NCBI GenBank assembly: GCA_015069095.1
Contig: SVJH01000001.1
Location: 62,001-126,000, forward strand
Origin: Oscillospiraceae bacterium
GTDB taxonomy: Bacteria > Bacillota > Clostridia > UMGS1810
Length of the DNA stretch: 64,000 nt
Direction: 5' to 3'
Positions within the stretch are counted from its first letter, which is position 1, and every line of letters starts with the position of its first letter. A program made the translations under genes and the position numbers. Shown one piece after another: positions 17,204 to 26,362 of this stretch. Under the pieces are notes generated by a model that was not told the DNA's origin, searched no databases, and was given only the letters and a program-made list of their open reading frames with translations.

Positions 17204-18253
17204 CTAAACATCAAGTTTTAAATCGTTTTTACCAATCCAGCCTATTTTTCTTAGCGGTAAAGATATGATATAAGTTAAAATTGCAGGAAGAACAAAAGAA
17301 ATAAGTACAAGACCAATCCAGTCAAATGATGTAATAACTTTAGAAGCATCGTTTACCCATCCTGTGTAAACACCAATCTGACCTACAAGACCGCAAGTTC
17401 CCATTCCCGATGAAATTGCAGGACCATTCATTTCAAGACGGAATATGCAAGTAGCAATCGGACCTGTGATGGCAGAAGCGAGTATTGGCGGAATCCATAT
17501 TTTAGGATTTTTAACAATGTTGCCCATTTGTAGCATACTTGTTCCTATTCCCTGAGCAAATAGACCGCCCCATTTGTTTTCTCTAAAACTCATTACAGCA
17601 AATCCAACCATTTGTGCACAACATCCTGCAACTGCTGCACCGCCCGCAAGGCCTGTGAGCGATAACGCGGCACAAATTGCTGCAGAACTTATAGGTAATG
17701 TAAGTGCAATACCAACAAGTACAGAAACAACTATGCCCATTAAAAACGGCTGAAGATTTGTTGCCCACATAATTGCATTACCGAAAGACTGTGCAGCATT
17801 TCCAATGTATGGAGCAATAAGGATAGATAAAAGAGTTCCGATAAAAATAGTTACAAACGGTGTAACGATAATATCAACTTTTGTTTCTTTACTTACTGCT
17901 TTACCGCATTCAGCCGCAATTATTGCAATAAATAAAACTGCAAGCGGGCCGCCTGCACCACCTATTTCATTTGCTGCAAATCCAACAGTTGTCATTGAAA
18001 AAAGAACAAGTGGAGGCGCATTAAGTGCGTATGCAATAGCAATAGCCATCGCACTTCCGCTTACTTTTTTTGCAAAATCTCCGATTTTAACAAAAATGTC
18101 AATGTTAAGTTGTGTGCCAAGTGTACCGATAATCGTTCCGATAAGAAGTGATGCGAAAAGACCTTGTGCCATTGCGCCAAGTGCATCAATTCCGTATCTT
18201 TTGGCAGAAAATACAATGTCTTTTCTTTTTAAAAAGTTTTTAATCTTACCCAT
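17204..18253 (-). CDS. PTS EIIC-like membrane protein (PTS_EIIC_2 family)
   Basis: A 349-residue polytopic membrane protein of about nine or ten helices. It has Gly/Ala-rich motifs typical of the EIIC_2 family (GIDALGAMAQGLFASLLIGTI, TVGFAANEIGGAGGPLA, GMGTCGLVGQIG). These proteins resemble the sugar-translocating IIC subunit of the phosphotransferase system but normally stand alone. No EIIA, EIIB or HPr gene is nearby, so phosphorylation-coupled transport is unproven and the substrate unknown. ATG 18253 follows an AAAGGA site at a spacing of ten; the longer frame begins inside the divergent promoter region. Its stop codon overlaps the ribosome-binding site of the lipoprotein gene, so they are cotranscribed. 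Confidence 0.82.
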   Translation of the reverse strand: MGKIKNFLKRKDIVFSAKRYGIDALGAMAQGLFASLLIGTIIGTLGTQLNIDIFVKIGDFAKKVSGSAMAIAIAYALNAPPLVLFSMTTVGFAANEIGGAGGPLAVLFIAIIAAECGKAVSKETKVDIIVTPFVTIFIGTLLSILIAPYIGNAAQSFGNAIMWATNLQPFLMGIVVSVLVGIALTLPISSAAICAALSLTGLAGGAAVAGCCAQMVGFAVMSFRENKWGGLFAQGIGTSMLQMGNIVKNPKIWIPPILASAITGPIATCIFRLEMNGPAISSGMGTCGLVGQIGVYTGWVNDASKVITSFDWIGLVLISFVLPAILTYIISLPLRKIGWIGKNDLKLDV

Positions 18254-18333
18254 AAAAATGTCATCCTTTCTCCAAAAGTGTCGTTTTTTTAAAAAATTAT
18301 ATACCAATACATCTCATTTGTCAATGAAAGTAC

Positions 18334-18362
18334 TTTACTTTTTTGAAAAAATATGATATAAT
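18334..18362 (+). promoter_or_regulatory. promoter of the OLE RNA-oapA-dxs operon
   Basis: TTTACT (18334-18339), a 17-base spacer and TATAAT (18357-18362). The expected +1 at about 18369 coincides with the first base pair of the closing helix of the RNA. Confidence 0.7.
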
Positions 18363-18368
18363 CTACCG

Positions 18369-19016
18369 TGGTGGTGCAGTATCCTAGTCGGATCTGTCAG
18401 CTTGTAGGGTGGGCCTAAAAATCCACTAAAGGGCATATCGATGAAGTTCCTTGTGTTTGCTTCTTACGCCCAGTCTGGGGCAGATGCTGGGAGTTAAGGA
18501 TTAAGGGCGATCCGCAATGGCATGTGGGCGTTGACCCTTTTTCCGTGGAGACCTAAATACGTGACCTATAAAAAAGGGTTAATTCCATTTTAAGCTTATT
18601 GCTTTGGTCTTGATACCTTTTTTATTTCCGATTATTTAATAATCAATGTTACGGTTTAGGATAAAACCTGTTTTGCGGTGTAGGTAACAATATGCTGTGA
18701 ACAGTGTAGCCTGCCTTGAGTGAACTTGTGCGAATAACCGTCAGACCCTGACCCGATGGCCGTCGAGTCAAAGGTTATAGAGTTTGAAACCAAGTTTGCA
18801 AAAGAGGCTAAGAGTTGATACGACTGTCGAGGAAAACTCCTAGGCTGTGTTATACAAAGGATTGCAGTGCGGACTAAGTGGCAATTCAGCCATGTCTTTG
18901 GCGACAGGACATATAAGGTTTTAAAAGGAAACTGCCTTATTGGCGACGATTTGGTAGCCTTATGGGAAATCCAGCTGAACCTAAGCCGTAAATTTTACTT
19001 TGTATAATACCACCTT
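18369..19016 (+). ncRNA. ole: OLE RNA (ornate, large, extremophilic RNA)
   Basis: A ~645-base stretch with no supportable reading frame, clearly richer in G and C than the intergenic DNA around it and full of short complementary segments. Its ends pair: GGTGGTG (18370-18376) with TACCACC (19008-19014), and the promoter places +1 exactly there. The decisive evidence is context. Known OLE RNAs are ~600 nt, lie directly upstream of oapA, and sit in an isoprenoid operon with dxs and a TlyA-type methyltransferase; all three follow here in that order. OLE RNA forms a membrane-associated complex with OapA and OapB and is linked in Halalkalibacterium halodurans to tolerance of cold, short-chain alcohols and Mg2+. 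The exact 3' end and any processing site are inferred. Confidence 0.88.
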
Positions 19017-19068
19017 TATTTTTAAAATAATTCTTTTATATATAATCATTATTAGAGAGGACAGAAAA

Positions 19069-19635
19069 ATGAAAAAAGAAGGACGGTACTCGTGGACAAT
19101 AAAAATAACGATAATTTCGTTTTTTTTATCTATGACTATCAGTGTTATAACTAATGTAATGTTTGAAAATGTAGGACTTGCTATTGCATTTTTGATACTT
19201 GGGATAGTTGTTTTAATAGGTATTGTTTTTGATATTCTTGGTATGTCTGTTACATCGGTAACAGAAGCACCGTTTCATGCGATGAGTACACACGGCGTAA
19301 AAGGAAGTAAAGAGGCAATTTCACTTATACGAAATGCTGAAAAAGTTTCGAATTTCTGCAACGACGTTATAGGAGATATTGTAGGCATTATTTCAGGTGG
19401 TCTTGTTACAGCAATTGCGACACTTATTGCATCTTTGTATACTGATATGAAAATGATGATAGTAAATATCGTTCTTGCAGGTATAGTTGCCGCTGTTACA
19501 ATTGGCGGAAAAGCATTTGGAAAAACAATTGCGTTAAGCAAAGGAAAAGATATTATTTATTTTTCGGGAAGAGTTATTTACTTTTTTAAGAATATATTCA
19601 AAAGAAATAAAAAAAGCGAAAAGAGAAAATGCTGA
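19069..19635 (+). CDS. oapA: OLE-associated protein A (OapA), OLE RNA-binding membrane protein
   Basis: A 188-residue membrane protein with hydrophobic segments at about 12-32, 36-58, 98-122 and 128-150. A conserved-looking hydrophilic middle lies between them (APFHAMSTHGVKGSKEAISL, then NAEKVSNFCNDVIGDI), and the C-terminal tail is strongly basic (KNIFKRNKKSEKRK), suited to RNA contact. OapA is known to bind OLE RNA and carry it to the membrane. The identification rests on size, topology and position between the OLE RNA and dxs. ATG 19069 has GAGAGG eight bases upstream; the frame from 19000 would begin inside the RNA and lacks a ribosome-binding site. The 3' end overlaps dxs. Confidence 0.85.
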   Translation: MKKEGRYSWTIKITIISFFLSMTISVITNVMFENVGLAIAFLILGIVVLIGIVFDILGMSVTSVTEAPFHAMSTHGVKGSKEAISLIRNAEKVSNFCNDVIGDIVGIISGGLVTAIATLIASLYTDMKMMIVNIVLAGIVAAVTIGGKAFGKTIALSKGKDIIYFSGRVIYFFKNIFKRNKKSEKRKC

Positions 19636-21467
19636 TGATTTTAGAAAATATTAAAAGTCCGGCTGATTTAAAAAAACTTAATATAGATAAGTTAGGTGTT
19701 CTTTCTTGTGAAATCAGGCAAGAGCTTATTAAAAATGTTCTTAAAACTGGGGGACACCTTGCTTCAAACCTTGGTGCAGTAGAGCTTACCCTTGGCGTAC
19801 ATTATACTTTTAATACGCCTAAGGACAAGCTCATTTTTGATGTAGGACATCAGTGCTATGTACATAAAATGGTTACAGGAAGATATGAAAAGTTAGATAC
19901 TCTTCGCACATTTGGAGGATTATCTGGCTTTCCAAAACCAAACGAAAGCGAGTATGATACATCGATTTCAGGACACGCAGGAACAAGTATATCAACTGCG
20001 CTTGGTATTGCAAGAAGCAGAGATTTAAAAAATGAAGACTACGATGTAATTGCATTTTTAGGCGATGGCTCGCTTGGTAACGGTATGGTGTATGAGGCAA
20101 TGAATGACGTTGCACAAACCGGAACAAAAATAATCGTAATTTTAAATGACAATGAAATGTCGATAGAAAAAAATGTTGGCGGAATGAGTGAGTACTTAAG
20201 CAAATTGCGTACAACCAAAAGGTACATAAAAACAAAAGATAATCTTTCAAAATTTCTTGAAAAACTTGGCGGTTTTGGCCGCGGTACAAAAAAAGTTTTG
20301 CAAAAAATTAAAAATGCATTTAAGTATTCTGCAATATCAAATGTGTTTTTTGAAGAATTAGGCTTTACATATATAGGAATAATTGACGGACATAATTTTG
20401 AAAGTATAATAAACGCTTTAAACAGGGCAAAGGAAATAGAAGGTCCTGTGATTATTCATGCATTTACTAAAAAGGGTATGGGATATGAAAAGGCGGAAAA
20501 AGAGCCAAGTTTATTCCACGGAGTAAAAGGTGAAAAAAGCGTTAAGAAATTAAATTCTGATTATTCTTCAAAAGTAGGCGATGTGCTTTGCAAAATAGCC
20601 GAAAAGAATGATGATGTGGTAGCAATTACTGCAGCTATGACATCAGGATGCGGACTTAATGAATTTAGCGAAAAATATCCAAAAAGATTTTTTGATGTAG
20701 GAATAGCAGAAGAACACGCAGTTACAATGGCGGCAGGACTTGCAATAGGTAAAACTATTCCTGTAGTTTGCATTTATTCTACGTTTATGCAGCGTGCGTA
20801 CGACCAGATTATTCACGATGTGTGTATATCAAACCTTCATGTTGTATTTTGTATTGACAGAAGCGGTATAGTAGGGGACGACGGTGAAACACATCACGGA
20901 ATTTTTGATATATCGTATTTAAGTCATATTCCTAATATGACAGTTTTTTCTCCAACATGCGAAGATGAACTTGAAAAAATACTGGATTATGCTGTAAATA
21001 AAATGGACGGACCTGTTGCAATAAGATATCCAAGGGGCGAAATGCCTTTAGGAAGTAGAGTAGAAAACTTTGAAATAGGAAAGTCATGTGTTGTGAAAAA
21101 AGGAAATGATGTAACAATTGTTGCTGTTGGAAATATGTTAGAAACAGGAAATAAGGTTTTAGGCATATTAAAAGAAAACGGTATAGACGCAACACTTATA
21201 AACGCCCTTGTAGTTTCTCCTTGTGATATAAAAACTATCAGTGAAAATACCGAAAAATATTTGTTTACAATAGAGGACAATGTTTTAGCCGGTGGATATG
21301 GAGAAAAAGTAAAGGCGCAAATAGAAAAGAATGTTAGATTTAAAAATTACGGCTGGGACAGTAAATTTGTCGCTCACGGAAAAAGCGATCTTCTTTATGA
21401 AGATTCACATTTGGATGCAAAAAGCATAGCCGAAGATATTTTAAAGATTGTAAAAGGGGATAAATAA
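19629..21467 (+). CDS. dxs: 1-deoxy-D-xylulose-5-phosphate synthase
   Basis: First enzyme of the methylerythritol phosphate route to isoprenoids: joins pyruvate and glyceraldehyde-3-phosphate using thiamine diphosphate. The 612 residues show the expected order: GGHLASNLGAVELT, HQCYVHKM, the ThDP/Mg motif GDGSLGNGMVYEAMND with ILNDNEMSI, the second-domain RFFDVGIAEEHAVTMAAGLA (catalytic Glu) and a transketolase C-terminal domain. The start overlaps oapA by a few bases (ATG 19629, alternative ATG 19635), so translation is coupled to oapA. Part of the OLE operon. Confidence 0.96.
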   Translation: MLMILENIKSPADLKKLNIDKLGVLSCEIRQELIKNVLKTGGHLASNLGAVELTLGVHYTFNTPKDKLIFDVGHQCYVHKMVTGRYEKLDTLRTFGGLSGFPKPNESEYDTSISGHAGTSISTALGIARSRDLKNEDYDVIAFLGDGSLGNGMVYEAMNDVAQTGTKIIVILNDNEMSIEKNVGGMSEYLSKLRTTKRYIKTKDNLSKFLEKLGGFGRGTKKVLQKIKNAFKYSAISNVFFEELGFTYIGIIDGHNFESIINALNRAKEIEGPVIIHAFTKKGMGYEKAEKEPSLFHGVKGEKSVKKLNSDYSSKVGDVLCKIAEKNDDVVAITAAMTSGCGLNEFSEKYPKRFFDVGIAEEHAVTMAAGLAIGKTIPVVCIYSTFMQRAYDQIIHDVCISNLHVVFCIDRSGIVGDDGETHHGIFDISYLSHIPNMTVFSPTCEDELEKILDYAVNKMDGPVAIRYPRGEMPLGSRVENFEIGKSCVVKKGNDVTIVAVGNMLETGNKVLGILKENGIDATLINALVVSPCDIKTISENTEKYLFTIEDNVLAGGYGEKVKAQIEKNVRFKNYGWDSKFVAHGKSDLLYEDSHLDAKSIAEDILKIVKGDK

Positions 21468-21468
21468 A

Positions 21469-22266
21469 TTGAGTGAAAGACTTGATGTTGAACTTGTAAA
21501 CCGCGGGCTTGTTGAAAGCAGAGAACGTGCGAAATCATATATAATGGCGGGAATAGTTTATGTTGATAATCAAAAAACTTTAAAAGCCGGAGATAAGGTA
21601 AAAGACGGACAGAATATTGAAATAAGAGGTCAGAAACTTAAATATGTAAGCCGTGGTGGTCTTAAACTTGAAAAAGCGGTTGATGTTTTTGATATCAGTT
21701 TAGAAGGCAAAGTCTGTGTTGATGTAGGAGCATCTACAGGCGGATTTACAGACTGTATGCTTCAAAATGGCGCAAAAAAAGTTTATTCAATCGATGTCGG
21801 TTACGGTCAACTTGCCTGGAAACTAAGAAGCGATGAAAGAGTTGTAAATATCGAAAGAACAAATATAAGACATCTTGATTTGGAACTTTTAAAAGATGAA
21901 ATAGATTTTGCATCAATTGACGTATCATTTATTTCGTTAAAACTTGTTTTACCTGTTGTATATTCTTTTTTATCAGATAACGGAAATGTTGTTGCACTTA
22001 TTAAACCTCAGTTTGAAGCCCAAAGAGAAGATGTAGGAAAAAAAGGTGTAATAAAAGATAAAGAAGTACATAAAAGGGTTATAACAAATTCACTTGCAAT
22101 TGCAAAAGATTTAGGCTTTGGAATAAAGGGGCTTGATTTTTCTCCTATAAAAGGGCCTGAAGGAAATATCGAATTTTTAATGTATCTTTCAAAAAACAAA
22201 GAAGATGATATTTTAGAAAGTTTAATAGAAGAAACGGTGGACAGTGCACATGGCGAGGCAAAATAA
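21469..22266 (+). CDS. tlyA: TlyA-family S4/FtsJ RNA methyltransferase
   Basis: A 265-residue protein with an S4 RNA-binding domain (residues ~1-60, ERLDVELVNRGLVESRERAK) and an FtsJ-type Rossmann methyltransferase domain. The SAM motif is VDVGASTGGFTDC, followed by DVGYGQLAWKLR, the DVSFISL motif and KPQFEA. Relatives methylate ribosomal RNA (2'-O-methylation in TlyA). It starts with TTG one base after the dxs stop, with AAAGGGGA at a spacing of eight. This gene is a standard member of the OLE/dxs operon. Confidence 0.93.
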   Translation: MSERLDVELVNRGLVESRERAKSYIMAGIVYVDNQKTLKAGDKVKDGQNIEIRGQKLKYVSRGGLKLEKAVDVFDISLEGKVCVDVGASTGGFTDCMLQNGAKKVYSIDVGYGQLAWKLRSDERVVNIERTNIRHLDLELLKDEIDFASIDVSFISLKLVLPVVYSFLSDNGNVVALIKPQFEAQREDVGKKGVIKDKEVHKRVITNSLAIAKDLGFGIKGLDFSPIKGPEGNIEFLMYLSKNKEDDILESLIEETVDSAHGEAK

Positions 22267-23254
22267 TTTTCCAGAAGGAACAATTATATCTGGTGATTTG
22301 GCATTTGTTCCAAATCCAAAAGATGCTAAAAACGGGTTTGATGTAGTAAATATAAAAACCGGTAAAAGGTACGAAAAATTCAGTGATTGCATTTTTGATG
22401 GTCATGAAGATGCAAGTGATGATAAAAAAGAAATTGTAATTCAAAACGATAATGAGGAAAAAGAAGTAAGTATAATGGAAAATAATATTGAGTTTGATAT
22501 AAACTATGATGATTTAATTGATGACGGAAGCACAGTTGAAATATTTGAAGATACAAAGGCTGAAGTCAAAAAGAAGGAAGTAAACGAAAGTATACACAAA
22601 GGGCACAGAGAAAGAATGAAAAAACGTTTCAGAGAATACGGACTTTCAAACTTTGCTCCGCACGAAGTGCTGGAAATGCTTTTGTATTATACGCACGAAA
22701 GACGTGATACAAATCCTATTGCACATAATTTAATAAATGAATTTAACGATATTCAAAGTGTTTTTAAGGCGGATACGAATGCACTTTCAGAAGTTGACGG
22801 AATCGGTGAAGAAAGTGCACTCTTTATTAGTTTTATTCGCCAACTTTTAATTTATCTTAATCAGAATATAACTGATAAAGTAACACTTTCAACTTCAACC
22901 AGTGCAGGACAGTTTTGCTGTAAATATTTTGCTCAGCATACAGAAGAGCATTTTATTGTACTTGTGCTTGATACTACAAGAAGTGTTAAAAAGATTGTAG
23001 AGATAAGTCAGGGTACAGAAAACGAAACTGCATATTACCCGAGAAAAGTTGTAGAAGCGGCAATAAAGTACAAAGCGAATATGATTATGGTAGCACATAA
23101 TCATACAGGTAACAGTGTTCATCCGTCGCCTGAAGATACAGCTCTTTCAAATCAGTTAAACACAATACTTAATGCAATGGGAATTTCACTTGTTGACCAC
23201 ATAATATGCTGCGAAAATTCTTTTACAAGTTTTTCGGACAGAGGTATGCTTTGA
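22250..23254 (+). CDS. radC: RadC-family JAB/MPN domain protein with N-terminal extension
   Basis: A 334-residue protein. Residues ~115-190 are the RadC helix-hairpin-helix region (HRERMKKRFREYG, HEVLEMLLYYT, VDGIGEESALF). The C-terminal half is a JAB1/MPN metalloprotease-like fold with the zinc motif HNHTGNSVHPSPED. The biochemical role of RadC is unsettled despite the DNA-repair name. The first ~110 residues are an added acidic segment not usual for RadC, starting with a small domain (GTIISGDLAFVPNPKDAKNG). ATG 22250 is preferred (GGTGGA eight bases upstream) over GTG 22244. It overlaps the tlyA end, so it belongs to the OLE operon. Confidence 0.85.
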   Translation: MARQNNFPEGTIISGDLAFVPNPKDAKNGFDVVNIKTGKRYEKFSDCIFDGHEDASDDKKEIVIQNDNEEKEVSIMENNIEFDINYDDLIDDGSTVEIFEDTKAEVKKKEVNESIHKGHRERMKKRFREYGLSNFAPHEVLEMLLYYTHERRDTNPIAHNLINEFNDIQSVFKADTNALSEVDGIGEESALFISFIRQLLIYLNQNITDKVTLSTSTSAGQFCCKYFAQHTEEHFIVLVLDTTRSVKKIVEISQGTENETAYYPRKVVEAAIKYKANMIMVAHNHTGNSVHPSPEDTALSNQLNTILNAMGISLVDHIICCENSFTSFSDRGML

Positions 23255-23276
23255 ATATAAGTAGGAGGTAAGTATT

Positions 23277-25058
23277 ATGAAGGCAGTAAAAGTTGCAAAT
23301 AAAAATGGAAATCCTGTGCTTTTAGTCGGTGATGAAGAACTTTCTGCCTGTGCATATATTACCTATTTTGATGATAGAAATGATTATAAGGAGTTTTCAA
23401 AAAACGGATTTCGCCTTTATTCTGTGTCGGTATCTTTAGCCTCACAGCCAATAAATACACAAAGTGGATTTATGCCATTTGAAAAAGGCGTATTTGATGT
23501 AAAAGGAAAGCCTGATTTTTCCTGCGTAGATGCTTCTATTAAAAGAGTTGTAGATTCTGTACCCAATGCATATATTTTTCCAAGAATATATGTTTGCATG
23601 CCATCGTGGTGGATTAAAGAAAACCTAAATGAAACTATCGATGTCCCTCATGATAAAAAGAGAGAGATGCTCTTTTGCGAAAAATTCAGAGTAGATGCAC
23701 AAAATATGCTTAAACAACTTATAGAATATCTTGAAAACGGCGAGTATGCAGACTATATAATAGGCTACCAGATAAGCGGTGGAAATACTCAGGAATGGTT
23801 TCATCTTGACCTTAATGGTTCATACTGTGAAAACGCCTTGCCTTATTTTAATAAATATTTAAAAAACAAATATCCTGATATAAAAATGCTTGATAAACTT
23901 CCTGATATTGACAAAATAAAAAGTGCAGAATTTATAGATGATAGTATGCTTACAGAGTATCTTTTATTTGTAAACGAGGAAGTTGCAAAAACTGTTGATT
24001 GTCTTTGTAAAGCCACCAAAGAGGCGTGCAATTACAAAAAAATTACCGGCGCGTTTTACGGATATTCTTTAGAAGTTTGCAATCCGCTTTGGGGAACTCA
24101 TGCACTTGAAAAAATACTTGATAGCAAAAATATTGACTTTTTATCATCTCCGAATTCGTATACAAACGGACGTGCACTTGGCATAGACTGGGCGGATATG
24201 ATACCTGTTGACTCTGTAAAACTTCATGGAAAAATGTGTTTTATGGAATGTGATATAAGAACATTTCTTACAATGTCGCCTGAAGAAAGCAGACCGAACA
24301 GCGACCCTATGCACTATTATTCTCACAAGGTGTGGGAAGGTCCAAAAACAGAAGAACTTTCAGCATATGCCATAAGAAAAAGTCTTGCAAGGCAACTTAC
24401 CCATAAACACGGACTTTGGTGGTTTGATATGTTCGGGCATTGGTACAAAAGTCCAAAACTAATGAAAGAAATGGAAACATCATTAAAACTTTACGATGAC
24501 GTGCTAAAAAATAACGGATTAGAGTTTGAAACGGAAGTTGCTGTTTTTATAGACGAAAAATGTTTTTCAAAAATGGGAAATAAGCATCCTGCACATGATA
24601 GTGCATATCATTTAAAGGTATCTTTGGGTCAAAGCGGAGTGCCATATAAAGTCTATCTTATAAGCGATTTTGGTAAAATTGATTTAGAAAAATATAAAGT
24701 TGTAATTTTCAATATTCCTTTAGAAAGCGAATTTATAGATGAAAAAATTAAATTTCTTAACAAAAAAGGAATAGCAACTTTAAAAGTGGGTTATGAAAAA
24801 CCGACGTATTCATCAAAGGAACTTTATGAGTTCTTTGAAAAAAGCGGTGTACATTTATATTGCAATAGTTTAGATGTGTGTTATATAGGCAACGGCTTTG
24901 CTTCACTTCATGCATCTAAAGAAGGATTAAAAAAGATACGTTTTCCAATGACAGTAAAATGCACTGATATCGATACAGGAAAAAGTGTTGTTACAAATGT
25001 ATTGGAGTTTGATTGTAAAAAGTTTGAAACGAAACTTTTTATAATAAAAAATATATGA
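23277..25058 (+). CDS. GH-A clan glycoside hydrolase, GH42-like beta-galactosidase type
   Basis: A 593-residue, signal-less enzyme beginning with the NGNPVLLVGDEE strand typical of GH42-like barrels. Candidate catalytic glutamates are in YQISGGNTQEWFH (acid/base, end of strand 4) and GKMCFMECDIRT (nucleophile, strand 7). Residues ~420-500 look like a trimerisation/flavodoxin-like domain (EVAVFIDEKCF, YLISDFGKIDLEKYKVVIF) as in GH42. The exact family is uncertain; beta-galactosidase activity is the best guess. It follows radC by 22 bases with AGGAGG and no visible terminator, and is followed almost directly by the GH28 gene. A role on galactan side chains of pectin fits the partner. Confidence 0.72.
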   Translation: MKAVKVANKNGNPVLLVGDEELSACAYITYFDDRNDYKEFSKNGFRLYSVSVSLASQPINTQSGFMPFEKGVFDVKGKPDFSCVDASIKRVVDSVPNAYIFPRIYVCMPSWWIKENLNETIDVPHDKKREMLFCEKFRVDAQNMLKQLIEYLENGEYADYIIGYQISGGNTQEWFHLDLNGSYCENALPYFNKYLKNKYPDIKMLDKLPDIDKIKSAEFIDDSMLTEYLLFVNEEVAKTVDCLCKATKEACNYKKITGAFYGYSLEVCNPLWGTHALEKILDSKNIDFLSSPNSYTNGRALGIDWADMIPVDSVKLHGKMCFMECDIRTFLTMSPEESRPNSDPMHYYSHKVWEGPKTEELSAYAIRKSLARQLTHKHGLWWFDMFGHWYKSPKLMKEMETSLKLYDDVLKNNGLEFETEVAVFIDEKCFSKMGNKHPAHDSAYHLKVSLGQSGVPYKVYLISDFGKIDLEKYKVVIFNIPLESEFIDEKIKFLNKKGIATLKVGYEKPTYSSKELYEFFEKSGVHLYCNSLDVCYIGNGFASLHASKEGLKKIRFPMTVKCTDIDTGKSVVTNVLEFDCKKFETKLFIIKNI

Positions 25059-25069
25059 GGAGAATGAAA

Positions 25070-26320
25070 ATGAAAGAATATGATGTTAGTTTATACGGGG
25101 CAGTTGGCGATGGAAAAACAATAAATACCAAATATATTCAGGCTGCAATAGATGATTGCTCGAAAAACGGCGGAGGAAGAGTTGTTGTAAGTGACGGCGT
25201 TTTTGTAACAGGCACACTTTTTATGCGTTCCTTTGTTGAACTTTGCATAGAAGCCAATGCAACACTTAAAGCAAGCGAAAATACAGATGATTTTCCGCAT
25301 TTTGAACCTGAAGAGTGGAATGTAAAAGCAGCACCGAGGGAAACTGCAAAATGCCTTATTTATTTTGGTTACATAAACAATGCATCGCTTTGCGGTATGG
25401 GAAAAATTGATTGTTCGGGAAGCGCTTTTTGTGATTTTGTTTATGATGAAGAAGGAAAATTCACAGATGAAAACGGAAGACGTTTTAAATGTGTAAGAAA
25501 CACACTTTTGGTCCCTGCAAGAATGATTTTTATTATGGGATGTACAAATATAAATGTTGAAAATATAACAATGCTCGAAATGGCAGGCGGTTGGGGATAC
25601 TGGGTAAACAATTCGCAGTATGTTACTTTTTCAAAGGTAAAATTGTATTGCAATCCGAGATATCCGAATGCCGATGGTATCCATATCAACTGTTCGAGCG
25701 ATGTTTTAGTTGACAGCTCAGTTATTCACTCTGGCGATGACAGTATTATAATAAGGGCAAACACGAATACGTTAAAAGAAAAACGCGTTTGTGAACGTGT
25801 TGTTGTTAAAGGATGTACTCTTTCAAGTGCTTGCCAGGCAGTTAGAGTGGGATGGAGAAATGATGGCATTGTAAGAGATTGTATAATTTCAGACTGTATT
25901 GTAACAAATTCAAGAACAGGAATGAAATTTGAACTTCCTTATTCATCTTCGCCGACAGATATTGGCGAAAATGCAACGGTGCTTGAAAACATCCATGTGA
26001 GCAATGTGGTCTTTGACTCTGTTGAGCAATATCCGATTCTTATGATTGTTCACGAGAATAATATGTTTGAAAGAATAAAAAATATACGTTTTTCAAATAT
26101 TACTGCTTCAAGCGGTCTTTATCCTGTTGTAAAAGGAAGAAGTGATGCAATAATTGAAGAAATATATTTTGATAACTGTAAATTTACAATTAAAGGAAAT
26201 CATAAAAATCAAACCCTTCCTTTTGCAAATGTTAAAGGATTGCATTTAAACAATACAACCTTTGATGTTGTGGAAGAAGATGTTAAACTTGAACTTTTTG
26301 ATGAAGAGTATAAAGGTTAA
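25070..26320 (+). CDS. glycoside hydrolase family 28 (polygalacturonase-like), divergent active site
   Basis: A 416-residue right-handed beta-helix enzyme: N-terminal GAVGDGKTINTKYIQAAID, then the GH28 aspartates D202 in NADGIHI and D223/D224 in SGDDS. The usual GHG motif that supplies the catalytic His is replaced by SACQAVRVG, and the substrate-binding RIK region reads TGMKF, so specificity may differ from classical endo-polygalacturonase. There is no signal peptide, which points to intracellular action on oligogalacturonides or rhamnogalacturonides. ATG 25070 is chosen for GAGGAG seven bases upstream. Probable operon with the GH42-like gene. Confidence 0.85.
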   Translation: MKEYDVSLYGAVGDGKTINTKYIQAAIDDCSKNGGGRVVVSDGVFVTGTLFMRSFVELCIEANATLKASENTDDFPHFEPEEWNVKAAPRETAKCLIYFGYINNASLCGMGKIDCSGSAFCDFVYDEEGKFTDENGRRFKCVRNTLLVPARMIFIMGCTNINVENITMLEMAGGWGYWVNNSQYVTFSKVKLYCNPRYPNADGIHINCSSDVLVDSSVIHSGDDSIIIRANTNTLKEKRVCERVVVKGCTLSSACQAVRVGWRNDGIVRDCIISDCIVTNSRTGMKFELPYSSSPTDIGENATVLENIHVSNVVFDSVEQYPILMIVHENNMFERIKNIRFSNITASSGLYPVVKGRSDAIIEEIYFDNCKFTIKGNHKNQTLPFANVKGLHLNNTTFDVVEEDVKLELFDEEYKG

Positions 26321-26362
26321 AAAGCGCTTGCTTAAGTGAGTTGGTCGCAGATATAAAAAAAT

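Noticed and set aside
18369-19016. Other large RNAs: RNase P RNA, tmRNA, group II intron, GOLLD, HEARO, rRNA fragment
   Set aside because: I saw no RNase P or tmRNA core, no intron-encoded reverse transcriptase, no phage or transposase neighbours and no rRNA landmarks. The oapA-dxs-tlyA context fits OLE only.
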